From Streptomyces sp. S.PNR 29 (GTDB taxonomy: Bacteria > Actinomycetota > Actinomycetes > Streptomycetales > Streptomycetaceae): a stretch of DNA of 64,000 nucleotides. Both the position numbers and the translations under genes were made by a program. Below are positions 19,864-29,130 of this stretch, one piece after another. The notes beneath the pieces are model-generated. The model did not search any database and was not told where the DNA came from. It worked only from the letters and a program-made list of their open reading frames with translations. Location: the NCBI RefSeq assembly GCF_030386795.1, contig NZ_JANUQM010000006.1, forward strand, positions 250,601-314,600, read 5' to 3'. The stretch's first letter is position 1; each line of letters starts with the position of its first letter.

Positions 19864-19882
19864 TTAGGTTAGGCTAACCTAA
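19864..19882. promoter_or_regulatory. Perfect iron box upstream of desA
   Basis: TTAGGTTAGGCTAACCTAA is a perfect 19-bp palindrome equal to the DmdR1/DtxR-family consensus, 63 nt before desA. It should make desABCD tightly iron-repressed. Confidence 0.95.
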
Positions 19883-19945
19883 GCTGAACCGAGGCTCCGC
19901 CCCGTTCCGTCCCGCACCGGACCGTCCCCACCGGAGGACCCCCAC

Positions 19946-21388
19946 ATGCGCTCGCACCTGCTCAACGACACCACCGCGGAGCAGTACCGCCGCTCCGTGA
20001 CCGAAGGAGTCGAGCGGGTGGCCGCCAAACTCGCCACCACCGATCGGCCGTTCACCGGCGTCACGGTCGACGCCCTCTCCCCCCGCATCGACGCGATCGA
20101 CCTCGACCAGCCGCTGCACGACACCACCGCCGTCCTCGACGAACTGGAGGACGTCTACCTCCGGGACGCGGTCTACTTCCACCACCCCCGCTACCTGGCC
20201 CACCTCAACTGCCCGGTCGTCATCCCGGCCGTGCTCGGCGAGGCCGTCCTGTCCGCCGTCAACTCCTCCCTCGACACCTGGGACCAGTCGGCCGGCGGCA
20301 CTCTCATCGAGCGGAAACTGATCGACTGGACGGCCCGGCGCATCGGCCTCGGACCGGCCGCCGACGGCGTGTTCACCTCCGGCGGCACGCAGTCCAACCT
20401 CCAGGCGCTGCTGCTGGCCCGCGAGGAAGCGAAGTCCGACTCTCTCGCCCAACTGCGCATCTTCGCCTCCGAGGTGAGCCACTTCAGCGTGAAGAAGTCG
20501 GCGAAACTGCTGGGCCTCGGCCAGGAGGCCGTGGTCTCCATCCCCGTCGACCACGACAAGCGCATGCAGACCCTGGCGCTCGCCCATGAGCTGGAGCGCT
20601 GCAAGCAGGACGGCCTCGTCCCCATGGCCGTCGTCGCCACCGCCGGCACCACCGACTTCGGCTCCATCGACCCGCTCCCGGAGATCGCCGAGCTGTGCGA
20701 GCAGTTCGACACCTGGCTGCACGTCGACGCCGCCTACGGCTGCGGCCTGCTCGCCTCGCTGAAGTACCGGGACCGTCTGAACGGCATCGAGCGCGCCGAC
20801 TCGGTGACCGTCGACTACCACAAGTCCTTCTTCCAGCCGGTGAGTTCCTCGGCCGTGCTCGTGAAGGACGCCTCGACCCTGCGCCACGCCACCTACCACG
20901 CCGAGTACCTCAACCCGCGCCGCATGGTGCAGGAACGCATCCCCAACCAGGTCGACAAGTCCCTGCAGACCACCCGCCGCTTCGACGCCCTCAAGCTGTG
21001 GATGACCCTCAGGACCATGGGCGCCGACGGCATCGGGCAGCTCTTCGACGAGGTGTGCGACCTGGCGCAGGAGGGCTGGAAACTGCTCGCCGCCGACCCG
21101 CGCTTCGACGTCGTCGTGCAGCCGACGCTCTCCACCCTGGTCTTCCGCTACATCCCGGCGACCGTCACCGACCCGGCCGAGATCGACCGCGCCAACCTGT
21201 ACGCCCGCAAGGCCCTGTTCGCCTCCGGCGACGCGATCGTCGCGGGCACCAAGGTCGCCGGCCGCCACTACCTGAAGTTCACCCTGCTCAACCCCGAGAC
21301 GCAGGCGACCGACATCGCCGCCGTCCTCGACCTGATCGCCGGCCACGCCGAGCAGTACCTGGGAGAGACCCTTGACCGCGCTTCCTGA
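19946..21388 (+). CDS. desA: Lysine decarboxylase DesA
   Basis: 480 residues, PLP-dependent group II decarboxylase. Cofactor motifs are visible: VFTSGGTQSNLQALLLARE, VSHFSVKKSAKLLG, WLHVDAAYGCG and the Schiff-base lysine block TVDYHKSFFQPVSSS. It makes cadaverine from lysine as the first step of desferrioxamine synthesis. It is first in desABCD under the perfect iron box. The 3' end overlaps desB by 17 nt. Confidence 0.96.
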   Translation: MRSHLLNDTTAEQYRRSVTEGVERVAAKLATTDRPFTGVTVDALSPRIDAIDLDQPLHDTTAVLDELEDVYLRDAVYFHHPRYLAHLNCPVVIPAVLGEAVLSAVNSSLDTWDQSAGGTLIERKLIDWTARRIGLGPAADGVFTSGGTQSNLQALLLAREEAKSDSLAQLRIFASEVSHFSVKKSAKLLGLGQEAVVSIPVDHDKRMQTLALAHELERCKQDGLVPMAVVATAGTTDFGSIDPLPEIAELCEQFDTWLHVDAAYGCGLLASLKYRDRLNGIERADSVTVDYHKSFFQPVSSSAVLVKDASTLRHATYHAEYLNPRRMVQERIPNQVDKSLQTTRRFDALKLWMTLRTMGADGIGQLFDEVCDLAQEGWKLLAADPRFDVVVQPTLSTLVFRYIPATVTDPAEIDRANLYARKALFASGDAIVAGTKVAGRHYLKFTLLNPETQATDIAAVLDLIAGHAEQYLGETLDRAS

Positions 21389-22655
21389 AGCCAGCCACGT
21401 CCATGACTTCGTGGGGATCGGCCTGGGCCCCTTCAACCTCGGCCTCGCCTGCCTGACCGAGCCCATCGCCGAGCTCGACGGCGTCTTCCTGGAGTCGAAG
21501 CCCGACTTCGAGTGGCACGCGGGCATGTTCCTCGACGGCGCCCACCTCCAGACGCCGTTCATGTCGGACCTGGTCACCCTCGCCGACCCGACGTCCCCGT
21601 ACTCCTTCCTCAACTACCTGAAGGAGCGGGGCCGCCTGTACTCGTTCTACATCAGGGAGAACTTCTACCCGCTGCGGGTCGAGTACGACGACTACTGCCG
21701 CTGGGCCGCCGGGAAGCTGAGCAGCATCCGCTTCGGCACGACGGTGACCGAGGTGACGTACGAGGACGAGCTGTACGTCGTACGGACCGAGGCCGGTGAG
21801 ACGTACCACGCCCGTCACCTGGTCCTCGGCACCGGCACGGTCCCCTTCGTCCCCGAAGCGTGCCGGGGCCTGGGCGGTGACTTCTTCCACAACGCGCAGT
21901 ACATGCACCGCAAGGCGGAGCTGCAGGCCAAGAAGTCGATCACGATCGTCGGCAGCGGGCAGAGCGCCGCGGAGATCTACCACGAGCTGCTCTCCGAGAT
22001 CGACGTCCACGGCTACCAGCTCAACTGGGTCACCCGCTCCCCGCGGTTCTTCCCCCTTGAGTACACCAAGCTGACGCTGGAGATGACGTCCCCGGACTAC
22101 ATCGACTACTTCCGCGCGCTGCCCGAGGAGACCCGCTACCGGCTGGAGAAGCAGCAGAAGGGCCTGTTCAAGGGCATCAACTCGGACCTCATCAACGACA
22201 TCTTCGACCTGCTGTACCAGAAGAACGTCACCAGCGGCGGCCGCCCTGTCCCCACCCGCCTGCTCACCAACTCCACGCTGACCGGCGCGCGCTACGAGAA
22301 CGGGAGCTACGAGCTGGACTTCCACCAGGACGAGCAGGACAAGGACTTCGGGATCCGCACCGAGGGCCTGGTGCTGGCCACCGGCTACCACTACGAGCCC
22401 CCGGCCTTCCTCGCCCCGATCCGCGACCGCCTCCGCCTCGACGGCCGGGGCCGCTTCGACGTCGCCCGCAACTACGCCATCGACGTCACCGGCCGGGGCG
22501 TGTTCCTGCAGAACGCCGGCGTCCACACGCACAGCATCACCAGCCCCGACCTGGGCATGGGCGCGTACCGCAACAGCTACATCATCCGTGAGCTGCTCGG
22601 CAGCGAGTACTACCCGGTCGAGAAGAGCATCGCCTTCCAGGAGTTCGCCGTATGA
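21372..22655 (+). CDS. desB: Cadaverine N-monooxygenase DesB
   Basis: 427 residues, flavin-dependent N-hydroxylase of the lysine/ornithine N-monooxygenase family. FAD-binding FVGIGLGPFNLGLA is at the N-terminus, the NADPH site TIVGSGQSAAEIYHELL at mid-protein, and the C-terminal LATGYHYEPPAFL motif is intact. It hydroxylates cadaverine. The start is a TTG inside desA, with GGGAGAG upstream; overlap implies coupling. Confidence 0.96.
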   Translation: MTALPEASHVHDFVGIGLGPFNLGLACLTEPIAELDGVFLESKPDFEWHAGMFLDGAHLQTPFMSDLVTLADPTSPYSFLNYLKERGRLYSFYIRENFYPLRVEYDDYCRWAAGKLSSIRFGTTVTEVTYEDELYVVRTEAGETYHARHLVLGTGTVPFVPEACRGLGGDFFHNAQYMHRKAELQAKKSITIVGSGQSAAEIYHELLSEIDVHGYQLNWVTRSPRFFPLEYTKLTLEMTSPDYIDYFRALPEETRYRLEKQQKGLFKGINSDLINDIFDLLYQKNVTSGGRPVPTRLLTNSTLTGARYENGSYELDFHQDEQDKDFGIRTEGLVLATGYHYEPPAFLAPIRDRLRLDGRGRFDVARNYAIDVTGRGVFLQNAGVHTHSITSPDLGMGAYRNSYIIRELLGSEYYPVEKSIAFQEFAV

Positions 22656-23206
22656 CCATCGGCACCTTCACCGTCCGCCCGCTCGACCCGATGAAGGACG
22701 CCGAGCTGCTGCACGGCTGGGTCACCCACCCCAAGGCCGCGTTCTGGATGATGCAGGACGCGAGACTGGAGGACGTCGAGCGCGCCTACCTGGAGATCGC
22801 GGCCGACGAGCACCACCACGCCTACCTCGGCCTGCACGACGGCGAACCCGCCTTCCTGATGGAGAAGTACGACCCCGCCCACCGCGAGCTGGTCGGCCTG
22901 TACGACCCGGAGCCCGGTGACGTCGGCATGCACTTCCTCGTCGCTCCCACCGACCGGCCGGTCCACGGCTTCACCAAGGCCGTGATTACCGCCGTGATGG
23001 ACGAGCTGTTCGCCGACCCCCGCACCCGGCGGGTCGTGGTCGAGCCGGACGTGGACAACAAGGCCGTGCACGCGCTGAACGAGGCCGTCGGCTTCGTGCC
23101 GGCGCGTGAGATCGACAAGCCGGAGAAGCGCGCGCTGCTGAGCTTCTGCACGCGTGAACAATTCTTGGCAAAGCGCAGCCGGGCAGCTCGAGGAGTGGCG
23201 ATATGA
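22652..23206 (+). CDS. desC: Acyl-CoA N-acyltransferase DesC
   Basis: 184 residues, AlcB/IucB-type GNAT acyltransferase. MTIGTFTVRPLDPMKDAELL, HGWVTHPKAAFWMM and VGMHFLVAPTDRPVHGF are typical, with NEAVGFVPAREIDKPEKRA near the end. It acylates N-hydroxycadaverine with succinyl- or acetyl-CoA. ATGA overlap with desB and with desD indicates a strictly coupled operon. Confidence 0.95.
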   Translation: MTIGTFTVRPLDPMKDAELLHGWVTHPKAAFWMMQDARLEDVERAYLEIAADEHHHAYLGLHDGEPAFLMEKYDPAHRELVGLYDPEPGDVGMHFLVAPTDRPVHGFTKAVITAVMDELFADPRTRRVVVEPDVDNKAVHALNEAVGFVPAREIDKPEKRALLSFCTREQFLAKRSRAARGVAI

Positions 23207-24975
23207 CCCTGTCCGACGCCGTGGCCCACCTCTCCCCCGAGCGCTGGGAGAAGGCCAACCGCCTGCTGATCCGCAAGGCCCTCGCCGAGTTCGCGCACGA
23301 GCGGCTGATCACGCCGGAGAAGGACGGCGACGACGGGTACGTCGTCCGCAGCGACGACGGCCTGACCCGCTACCGCTTCACCGCCACCCGCCGCGCCCTG
23401 GACCACTGGCAGGTGGACGCCGACTCGATCACCCGCCACCGCGACGGCGCGGAACTCCCGCTCGCCGCGCTGGACTTCTTCATCGAGCTGAAGCAGTCCC
23501 TGGGCCTGAGCGACGAGATCCTCCCCGTCTATCTGGAGGAGATCTCCTCCACCCTCTCCGGCACCTGCTACAAGCTCACCAAGCCGCAGATCCCGGTCGC
23601 CGAGCTCGCCAGGAGCGGCTTCCAGGCCATCGAGACCGGCATGACCGAGGGCCACCCCTGCTTCGTCGCGAACAACGGCCGGCTGGGCTTCGGCATCCAC
23701 GAGTACCTGTCGTACGCCCCCGAGACCGCGAGTCCGGTCCGGCTGGTGTGGCTGGCCGCGCACCGCTCGCGGGCGGCGTTCACGGCCGGGGCCGGCATCG
23801 AGTACGAGTCCTTCGTACGGCAGGAGCTGGGCGCGGAAACGGTCGAGCGGTTCGAGAAGCAGCTGACCGACCAGGGTCTCGACCCGGCCGACTACCTCCT
23901 CATCCCCGTCCACCCCTGGCAGTGGTGGAACAAGCTCACCGTCACCTTCGCCGCCGAGGTCGCCCGCGGGCACCTGGTCTGCCTGGGCGAGGGCGACGAC
24001 GAGTACCTGGCCCAGCAGTCCATCCGGACCTTCTTCAACACCTCGCACCCCGAGAAGCACTATGTGAAGACGGCGCTGTCCGTCCTCAACATGGGCTTCA
24101 TGCGCGGGCTGTCGGCCGCCTACATGGAGGCCACCCCGGCGATCAACGACTGGCTGGCCCAGCTGATCGAGGGCGACCCGGTGCTGAAGTCGACGGGCCT
24201 GACGATCATCCGCGAGCGCGCCGCCGTCGGCTACCGGCATCTGGAGTACGAGCAGGCGACCGACCGCTACTCGCCGTACCGCAAGATGCTCGCCGCGCTG
24301 TGGCGGGAGAGCCCGGTGCCGTCGCTGCGGGAGGGCGAGTCGCTGGCCACCATGGCCTCCCTCGTCCACGTGGACCACGAGGGCGCCTCCTTCGCGGGCG
24401 CGCTGATCGAGCAGTCCGGCCTCACGCCGAAGGAGTGGCTGCGGCACTACCTGCGGGCGTACTTCACCCCGCTGCTGCACAGCTTCTACGCCTACGACCT
24501 GGTCTTCATGCCGCACGGCGAGAACGTCATCCTCGTACTGAAGGACGGCGTCGTGCAGCGCGCGATCTTCAAGGACATCGCCGAGGAGATCGCCGTCATG
24601 GACCAGGACGCGGTACTGCCGCCGACGGTCGAGCGGCTGCGCGTCGAGGTCCCGGAGGACAAGAAGCTCCTGTCGATCTTCACGGACGTCTTCGACTGCT
24701 TCTTCCGCTTCCTCGCCGCGAACCTCGCCGGAGAGGGAGTCCTGGAGGAGGACGACTTCTGGCGTACGGTCGCGGACGTCACCCGCGAGTACCAGGAGTC
24801 GGTGCCCGAACTCGCCGACAAGTTCGAGCAGTACGACATGTTCGCCCCCGAGTTCGCCCTGTCCTGCCTCAACCGGCTGCAGCTGCGCAACAACAAGCAG
24901 ATGGTGGACCTCGCGGACCCGTCCGGCGCCCTGCAGCTGGTCGGCAACCTGCAGAACCCCATCGCGGGGCTGTAG
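23203..24975 (+). CDS. desD: Desferrioxamine NIS synthetase DesD
   Basis: 590 residues, IucA/IucC-family NRPS-independent siderophore synthetase. Family blocks include EISSTLSGTCYKLTKPQIP, EGHPCFVANNGRLGFG, VHPWQWWNKLTVTFA and SIRTFFNTSHPEKHYVKTAL, with a FhuF-like C-terminal region. It condenses and macrocyclises the hydroxamate monomers into desferrioxamines (E, B and related). It is the last gene of the operon, followed by a strong terminator. Confidence 0.97.
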   Translation: MTLSDAVAHLSPERWEKANRLLIRKALAEFAHERLITPEKDGDDGYVVRSDDGLTRYRFTATRRALDHWQVDADSITRHRDGAELPLAALDFFIELKQSLGLSDEILPVYLEEISSTLSGTCYKLTKPQIPVAELARSGFQAIETGMTEGHPCFVANNGRLGFGIHEYLSYAPETASPVRLVWLAAHRSRAAFTAGAGIEYESFVRQELGAETVERFEKQLTDQGLDPADYLLIPVHPWQWWNKLTVTFAAEVARGHLVCLGEGDDEYLAQQSIRTFFNTSHPEKHYVKTALSVLNMGFMRGLSAAYMEATPAINDWLAQLIEGDPVLKSTGLTIIRERAAVGYRHLEYEQATDRYSPYRKMLAALWRESPVPSLREGESLATMASLVHVDHEGASFAGALIEQSGLTPKEWLRHYLRAYFTPLLHSFYAYDLVFMPHGENVILVLKDGVVQRAIFKDIAEEIAVMDQDAVLPPTVERLRVEVPEDKKLLSIFTDVFDCFFRFLAANLAGEGVLEEDDFWRTVADVTREYQESVPELADKFEQYDMFAPEFALSCLNRLQLRNNKQMVDLADPSGALQLVGNLQNPIAGL

Positions 24976-24989
24976 ACGCCCCACGGACG

Positions 24990-25028
24990 GGCGGGCACCC
25001 CGGTGTACGGTCCACCGGGGTGCCCGTC
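24990..25028 (+). terminator. Terminator of the desABCD operon
   Basis: A 13-bp perfect stem (GGGCACCCCGGTG with CACCGGGGTGCCC) with loop TACGGTC, extendable to 16 bp, 14 nt after the desD stop. It also separates the operon from the convergent phosphatase gene. Confidence 0.85.
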
Positions 25029-25072
25029 GTGTTGAGACCGACCGCTCAAGCGGATGCAGCGCCCGTGAGGAG

Positions 25073-26653
25073 CTACTTCGCCCTGCGCGCCACCGTGAAG
25101 TGGTCGATCCGGTCACCCGTCTCGGCGATGCCCTGGACCTTCAGCGTGGCGTAGCGGCCCCTCGGCGCGGGGGTGACGTCCACGCGCAGGAAGGAGTAGT
25201 TGAGGTAGCGCACCCGGGACCAGGCGACCGTCTCGTTCTGCTTGCCGTCCTTGAGGTTGACGAACGAGGCCACGGAGTCCACCTCGTGCTCGTGGCCCTC
25301 GTACGAGTCGGGAGCGCTGAACGCGTACAGGCTGCGGCCCGCCGCACCCGCCGTCACGTACACCACGCCCTCGGTCTCGGGGTACGCCGTGCCGCCGATC
25401 GGCAGCTTCTTGGCCACGGCGTCGCCCTTGATGACGTCGGTGCGCTCGTACTGGTGGTTGTGGCCGTTGATCACCAGGTCGACGGTGTACTTCTCGAACA
25501 GCGGCACCCACTCCTGGCGCACCCCGCCCTCGGAGGCGTGGGCGGTGGAGGTGCAGTAGGCGCAGTGGTGGAAGAAGACGACGATGAAGTCGATGTCCTT
25601 CGAGGCGCGGTACTTCTTCAGCTGCGCCTCGAACCACTTGGTCTGGGTGCCGCCGGAGATGCCGAGGTTGGCCGGGATCTCGAAGGACACGTCGTTGGGG
25701 TCCAGCGAGATGATCGCCGTGTTGCCGTGGACGAAGGAGTAGACGCCCGGCAGGTTCGCTTTGTCGGGCCCGTTGTCGGGGAGCGTGAAGCGGGCCTCCT
25801 CGCCGCCGTAGCCGTTGGGCGAGTACCAGGCCTCCATGTCGTGGTTGCCGTAGCTGACCATCCACGGGACCGACTTGGCGACGGTTTCGGTCTGCGCCAG
25901 GAACTGGTCCCAGACGCGCGAGTCGAAGCCGGTGTCGGAGGTCTTGCCCTGGCCGGTGGGGTCGCCGTAGGCGATGTCGCCGGCGTGCAGGTGGAAGGCC
26001 GGTTCCTGGCCGAGGATCAGGGCGTCGTTGGCGAGGCCGTGGTAGCTGACGCCCTGGTCGCCGAAGGCGGTGAAGGTGAACGGCGCCTTGTGGGCGGGGG
26101 CGGTGGTGAAGGTGCCGAGGGTGCCGAGCAGGTGGGGCTCGGCGGGGTCGAATCCGGCGTGGCCGACGCCGTAGTAGTAGGTCCGGCCCGGGCGCAGGTC
26201 GGAGAGCCTGGCGTGGAGGTAGTACTGCGTGTGGTCGCCGCTCGCGCCGACGCCGGCCGGGGTGTAGAGGGTGCGGACCTCGGCGTCGATCCTCCGGGAC
26301 AGGTCCCAGGGGTGGGCGCCGATGCGGACGAAGGGCTTGTGCACGGCGACCGGGACCTGCCAGGAGATCGTCATCTCCGTGCGCGGGTCGTTGCCGTAGG
26401 CGAGGTGACGCCCGAAGGGCGCGACGAAGGCACCGTCGACAGCCCCGGTCGCCGGGGCGGTCGACCGGGTCGGCACGGCGGCCCGGGCGGTGGCACCCGG
26501 CACGAACGCGCCACCCGCGACGGCGCCCAGTGTGACGGCGCCGCCCCTGATCATCGTGCGCCGGGAGAATCTGGCGCGCAGGTACTCGTGTTGCTCGGCC
26601 ATGCTCATGCGCTCGGCGAGCTTCTCGGGTACTCCCATGCGAGGAATGTCCAT
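25073..26653 (-). CDS. Tat-exported purple-acid-phosphatase-type metallophosphoesterase
   Basis: 526 residues. The N-terminus has a twin-arginine signal (ARFSRRTMIRGGAVTLG, hydrophobic core, ATARA cleavage region). Next is a fibronectin-like purple acid phosphatase N-domain, then the dinuclear metallophosphoesterase core: TFTAFGDQGVSYHG, LHAGDIAYGDP, VSYGNHDMEAW, FFHHCAY, and INGHNHQYERT. It should hydrolyse extracellular phosphate esters. A longer leader before the signal is included from the ATG at 26653; an ATG at 26638 is an alternative. It is divergent from the small ORF/glmS2 pair, with a relatively AT-rich 135-bp gap between them. Confidence 0.9.
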   Translation of the reverse strand: MDIPRMGVPEKLAERMSMAEQHEYLRARFSRRTMIRGGAVTLGAVAGGAFVPGATARAAVPTRSTAPATGAVDGAFVAPFGRHLAYGNDPRTEMTISWQVPVAVHKPFVRIGAHPWDLSRRIDAEVRTLYTPAGVGASGDHTQYYLHARLSDLRPGRTYYYGVGHAGFDPAEPHLLGTLGTFTTAPAHKAPFTFTAFGDQGVSYHGLANDALILGQEPAFHLHAGDIAYGDPTGQGKTSDTGFDSRVWDQFLAQTETVAKSVPWMVSYGNHDMEAWYSPNGYGGEEARFTLPDNGPDKANLPGVYSFVHGNTAIISLDPNDVSFEIPANLGISGGTQTKWFEAQLKKYRASKDIDFIVVFFHHCAYCTSTAHASEGGVRQEWVPLFEKYTVDLVINGHNHQYERTDVIKGDAVAKKLPIGGTAYPETEGVVYVTAGAAGRSLYAFSAPDSYEGHEHEVDSVASFVNLKDGKQNETVAWSRVRYLNYSFLRVDVTPAPRGRYATLKVQGIAETGDRIDHFTVARRAK

Positions 26654-26788
26654 GGCGTCCGAAACTCGTCCCCCTGGGCAACGAATCGCAGGACGCCGGA
26701 TGGACGGCTCACGAACAGGGGCTCATAAGAGCTTCAATGTTGTCCTAAGAATTTTCCACAGAAGGCTGCCCGAAATCGGGCAGGATCC

Positions 26789-27082
26789 TTGCGAAACCCG
26801 TTCCCGTACCTCAGGATCTACCGGGTGCACGACGAACTCGTTGATCATCTGACGCGGTCCACGCCCCTGAGCCGGGGCGAGGCACTGCGCGTGATCCAGG
26901 ACGTGCTCGCCTTTTTCGACGAGACGACCGAGGACTACGTCCGTCGCCGCCACCGCGAGCTGCAGGCCCAGGGCCTGGTGAACGCGACGATCTTCGAGCG
27001 GATCGAGGCGGACCTGAAATACCGCGCCGTGGCACCTCCGGAGCTCACGCTCCGCCAGCTGCGCCGCATCGTCTACGGCTGA
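26789..27082 (+). CDS. Small conserved protein preceding glmS2
   Basis: 97 residues from a TTG at 26789 with GCAGGA upstream; a GTG at 26825 is in frame. The sequence is hydrophilic and helical (LSRGEALRVIQDVLAFFDET, EDYVRRRHRELQAQGL, LTLRQLRRIVYG) with no recognisable catalytic motif. The stop is 13 nt before glmS2, so the two are almost certainly co-transcribed. I do not recognise a family; an accessory role for GlmS2 is a guess from position. Confidence 0.75.
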   Translation: MRNPFPYLRIYRVHDELVDHLTRSTPLSRGEALRVIQDVLAFFDETTEDYVRRRHRELQAQGLVNATIFERIEADLKYRAVAPPELTLRQLRRIVYG

Positions 27083-27095
27083 GGGACACATCTGT

Positions 27096-28913
27096 ATGTG
27101 TGGAATTGTCGGTTACATCGGGAAGCGCGACGTGGCGCCCCTGCTGCTGGAGGGCCTCCAGCGGCTGGAGTACCGCGGGTACGACTCGGCGGGCATCGTC
27201 GTCACGTCCCCGAAGACGGCCGGGCTGAAGATGGTCAAGGCCAAGGGCCGGGTGCGTGACCTGGAGGCCAAGGTCCCGGCGCGCTTCAAGGGCACCACCG
27301 GCATCGCCCACACCCGCTGGGCCACCCACGGCGCCCCCTCCGACGTCAACGCCCACCCGCACCTGGACGCCGAGGGCAAGGTCGCCGTCGTCCACAACGG
27401 CATCATCGACAACGCCGCCGACCTGCGCCGCAAGCTGGAGGCGGACGGCGTCGAGTTCCTCTCCGAGACCGACACCGAGGTCCTCACCCACCTGATCGCC
27501 CGCTCGCAGGCCGAGAAGCTGGAGGACAAGGTCCGCGAGACGCTGCGGCTGATCGAGGGCACGTACGGCATCGCCGTCCTGCACGCCGACTTCCCGGACC
27601 GCATCGTCGTCGCCCGCAACGGCTCCCCGGTCGTCCTCGGCATCGGCGAGAAGGAGATGTTCGTCGCCTCGGACATCGCCGCCCTGGTCGCCCACACGCG
27701 GCAGATAGTGACGCTGGACGACGGTGAGATGGCCACCCTCAAGGCCGACGACTTCCGTACGTACACCACCGAGGGCACGCGCACGACCGCCGAGCCGACC
27801 ACCGTGGAGTGGGAGGCGGCCTCCTACGACATGGGCGGCCACGACACCTACATGCACAAGGAGATCCACGAGCAGGCCGACGCCGTGGACCGCGTGCTGC
27901 GCGGCCGCATCGACGACCGTTTCTCCACCGTGCACCTCGGCGGCCTGAACCTGGACGCCCGCGAGGCGCGCAAGATCCGCCGCGTGAAGATCCTCGGCTG
28001 CGGCACCTCGTACCACGCGGGCATGATCGGCGCCCAGATGATCGAGGAGCTGGCCCGTATCCCCGCCGACGCCGAGCCGGCCTCGGAGTTCCGGTACCGC
28101 AACGCGGTGGTGGACCCCGACACCCTGTACATCGCGGTCTCGCAGTCCGGTGAGACGTACGACGTGCTGGCGGCCGTGCAGGAGCTGAAGCGCAAGGGCG
28201 CCCGGGTGCTGGGCGTGGTGAACGTCGTGGGCTCCGCGATCGCCCGCGAGGCCGACGGCGGCATCTATGTCCACGCGGGCCCGGAGGTCTGCGTCGTCTC
28301 GACCAAGTGCTTCACCAACACCACCGTCGCCTTCGCACTGCTCGCCCTGCACCTGGGCCGCACCCGCGACCTGTCCGTCCGGGACGGCAAGCGGATCATC
28401 GAGGGCCTGCGGAAGCTTCCGGAGCAGATCTCCGAGATCATGAAGCAGGAGGAGGAGATCGAGAAGCTGGCCCAGCAGTTCGCCGAGGCCCGCTCGATGC
28501 TCTTCATCGGCCGCGTCCGGGGCTACCCGGTGGCCCGCGAGGCCTCCCTGAAGCTCAAGGAGGTCTCCTACATCCACGCCGAGGCCTACCCGGCCTCCGA
28601 GCTCAAGCACGGCCCGCTGGCCCTGATCGAGCCCGCCCTGCCGACGGTCGCGATCGTCCCGGACGACGACCTGCTGGAGAAGAACCGCGCGGCCATGGAG
28701 GAGATCAAGGCCCGCAGCGGCAAGATCCTCGCCGTCGCCCACCAGGAGCAGGAGAAGGCCGACCAGACCATCGTCGTCCCCAAGAACGAGGACGAACTGG
28801 ACCCCATCCTCATGGGCATCCCGCTGCAACTCCTCGCGTACCACACGGCACTGGCCCTGGGCAGGGACATCGACAAGCCGCGCAACCTCGCGAAGTCGGT
28901 GACGGTGGAGTAG
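27096..28913 (+). CDS. glmS2: Glutamine-fructose-6-phosphate aminotransferase (second copy type)
   Basis: 605 residues, full-length GlmS. The N-terminal glutaminase domain begins MCGIVGYIGKRDV with the nucleophile Cys2, plus RWATHGAPSDVNAHPH. Two SIS sugar-isomerase domains follow (LGCGTSYHAGMIGA, VSQSGETYDVLAAV, FIGRVRGYPVAREASLKLKE), ending in the usual AKSVTVE. It makes glucosamine-6-phosphate for cell wall and amino-sugar metabolism. In S. coelicolor the gene at this position is the second glmS as I remember it. GAGGGA precedes the ATG by about 9 nt. Confidence 0.95.
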   Translation: MCGIVGYIGKRDVAPLLLEGLQRLEYRGYDSAGIVVTSPKTAGLKMVKAKGRVRDLEAKVPARFKGTTGIAHTRWATHGAPSDVNAHPHLDAEGKVAVVHNGIIDNAADLRRKLEADGVEFLSETDTEVLTHLIARSQAEKLEDKVRETLRLIEGTYGIAVLHADFPDRIVVARNGSPVVLGIGEKEMFVASDIAALVAHTRQIVTLDDGEMATLKADDFRTYTTEGTRTTAEPTTVEWEAASYDMGGHDTYMHKEIHEQADAVDRVLRGRIDDRFSTVHLGGLNLDAREARKIRRVKILGCGTSYHAGMIGAQMIEELARIPADAEPASEFRYRNAVVDPDTLYIAVSQSGETYDVLAAVQELKRKGARVLGVVNVVGSAIAREADGGIYVHAGPEVCVVSTKCFTNTTVAFALLALHLGRTRDLSVRDGKRIIEGLRKLPEQISEIMKQEEEIEKLAQQFAEARSMLFIGRVRGYPVAREASLKLKEVSYIHAEAYPASELKHGPLALIEPALPTVAIVPDDDLLEKNRAAMEEIKARSGKILAVAHQEQEKADQTIVVPKNEDELDPILMGIPLQLLAYHTALALGRDIDKPRNLAKSVTVE

Positions 28914-28920
28914 CAAACCG

Positions 28921-28960
28921 AACGGCCCCCCACATGTGTCACCGGACACGGGGGGCCGTT
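28921..28960 (+). terminator. Terminator of glmS2
   Basis: AACGGCCCCC pairs with GGGGGCCGTT, with an inner GTGTC/GACAC stem around ACCG. It starts 7 nt after the glmS2 stop. Confidence 0.9.
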
Positions 28961-29130
28961 CTCATCGCCGGGGAGCCGCCCAACCCCCGGCCCGCGCAGC
29001 CGACCGGTGGCCGTCACTCCCCGGCCCGCAGCGCGCCGCGTGTGACCGGTGTATGCCCTTCACAAAGGCACAAACACCTCTACGCGTGAGTAGCTTCACG
29101 CTGCGCGCAAGGGGGGGTCCGGGTTTCCGC

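Noticed and set aside
22822..25116. 764-codon minus-strand frame
   Set aside because: Antisense of desC and desD with composition typical of high-GC shadows.
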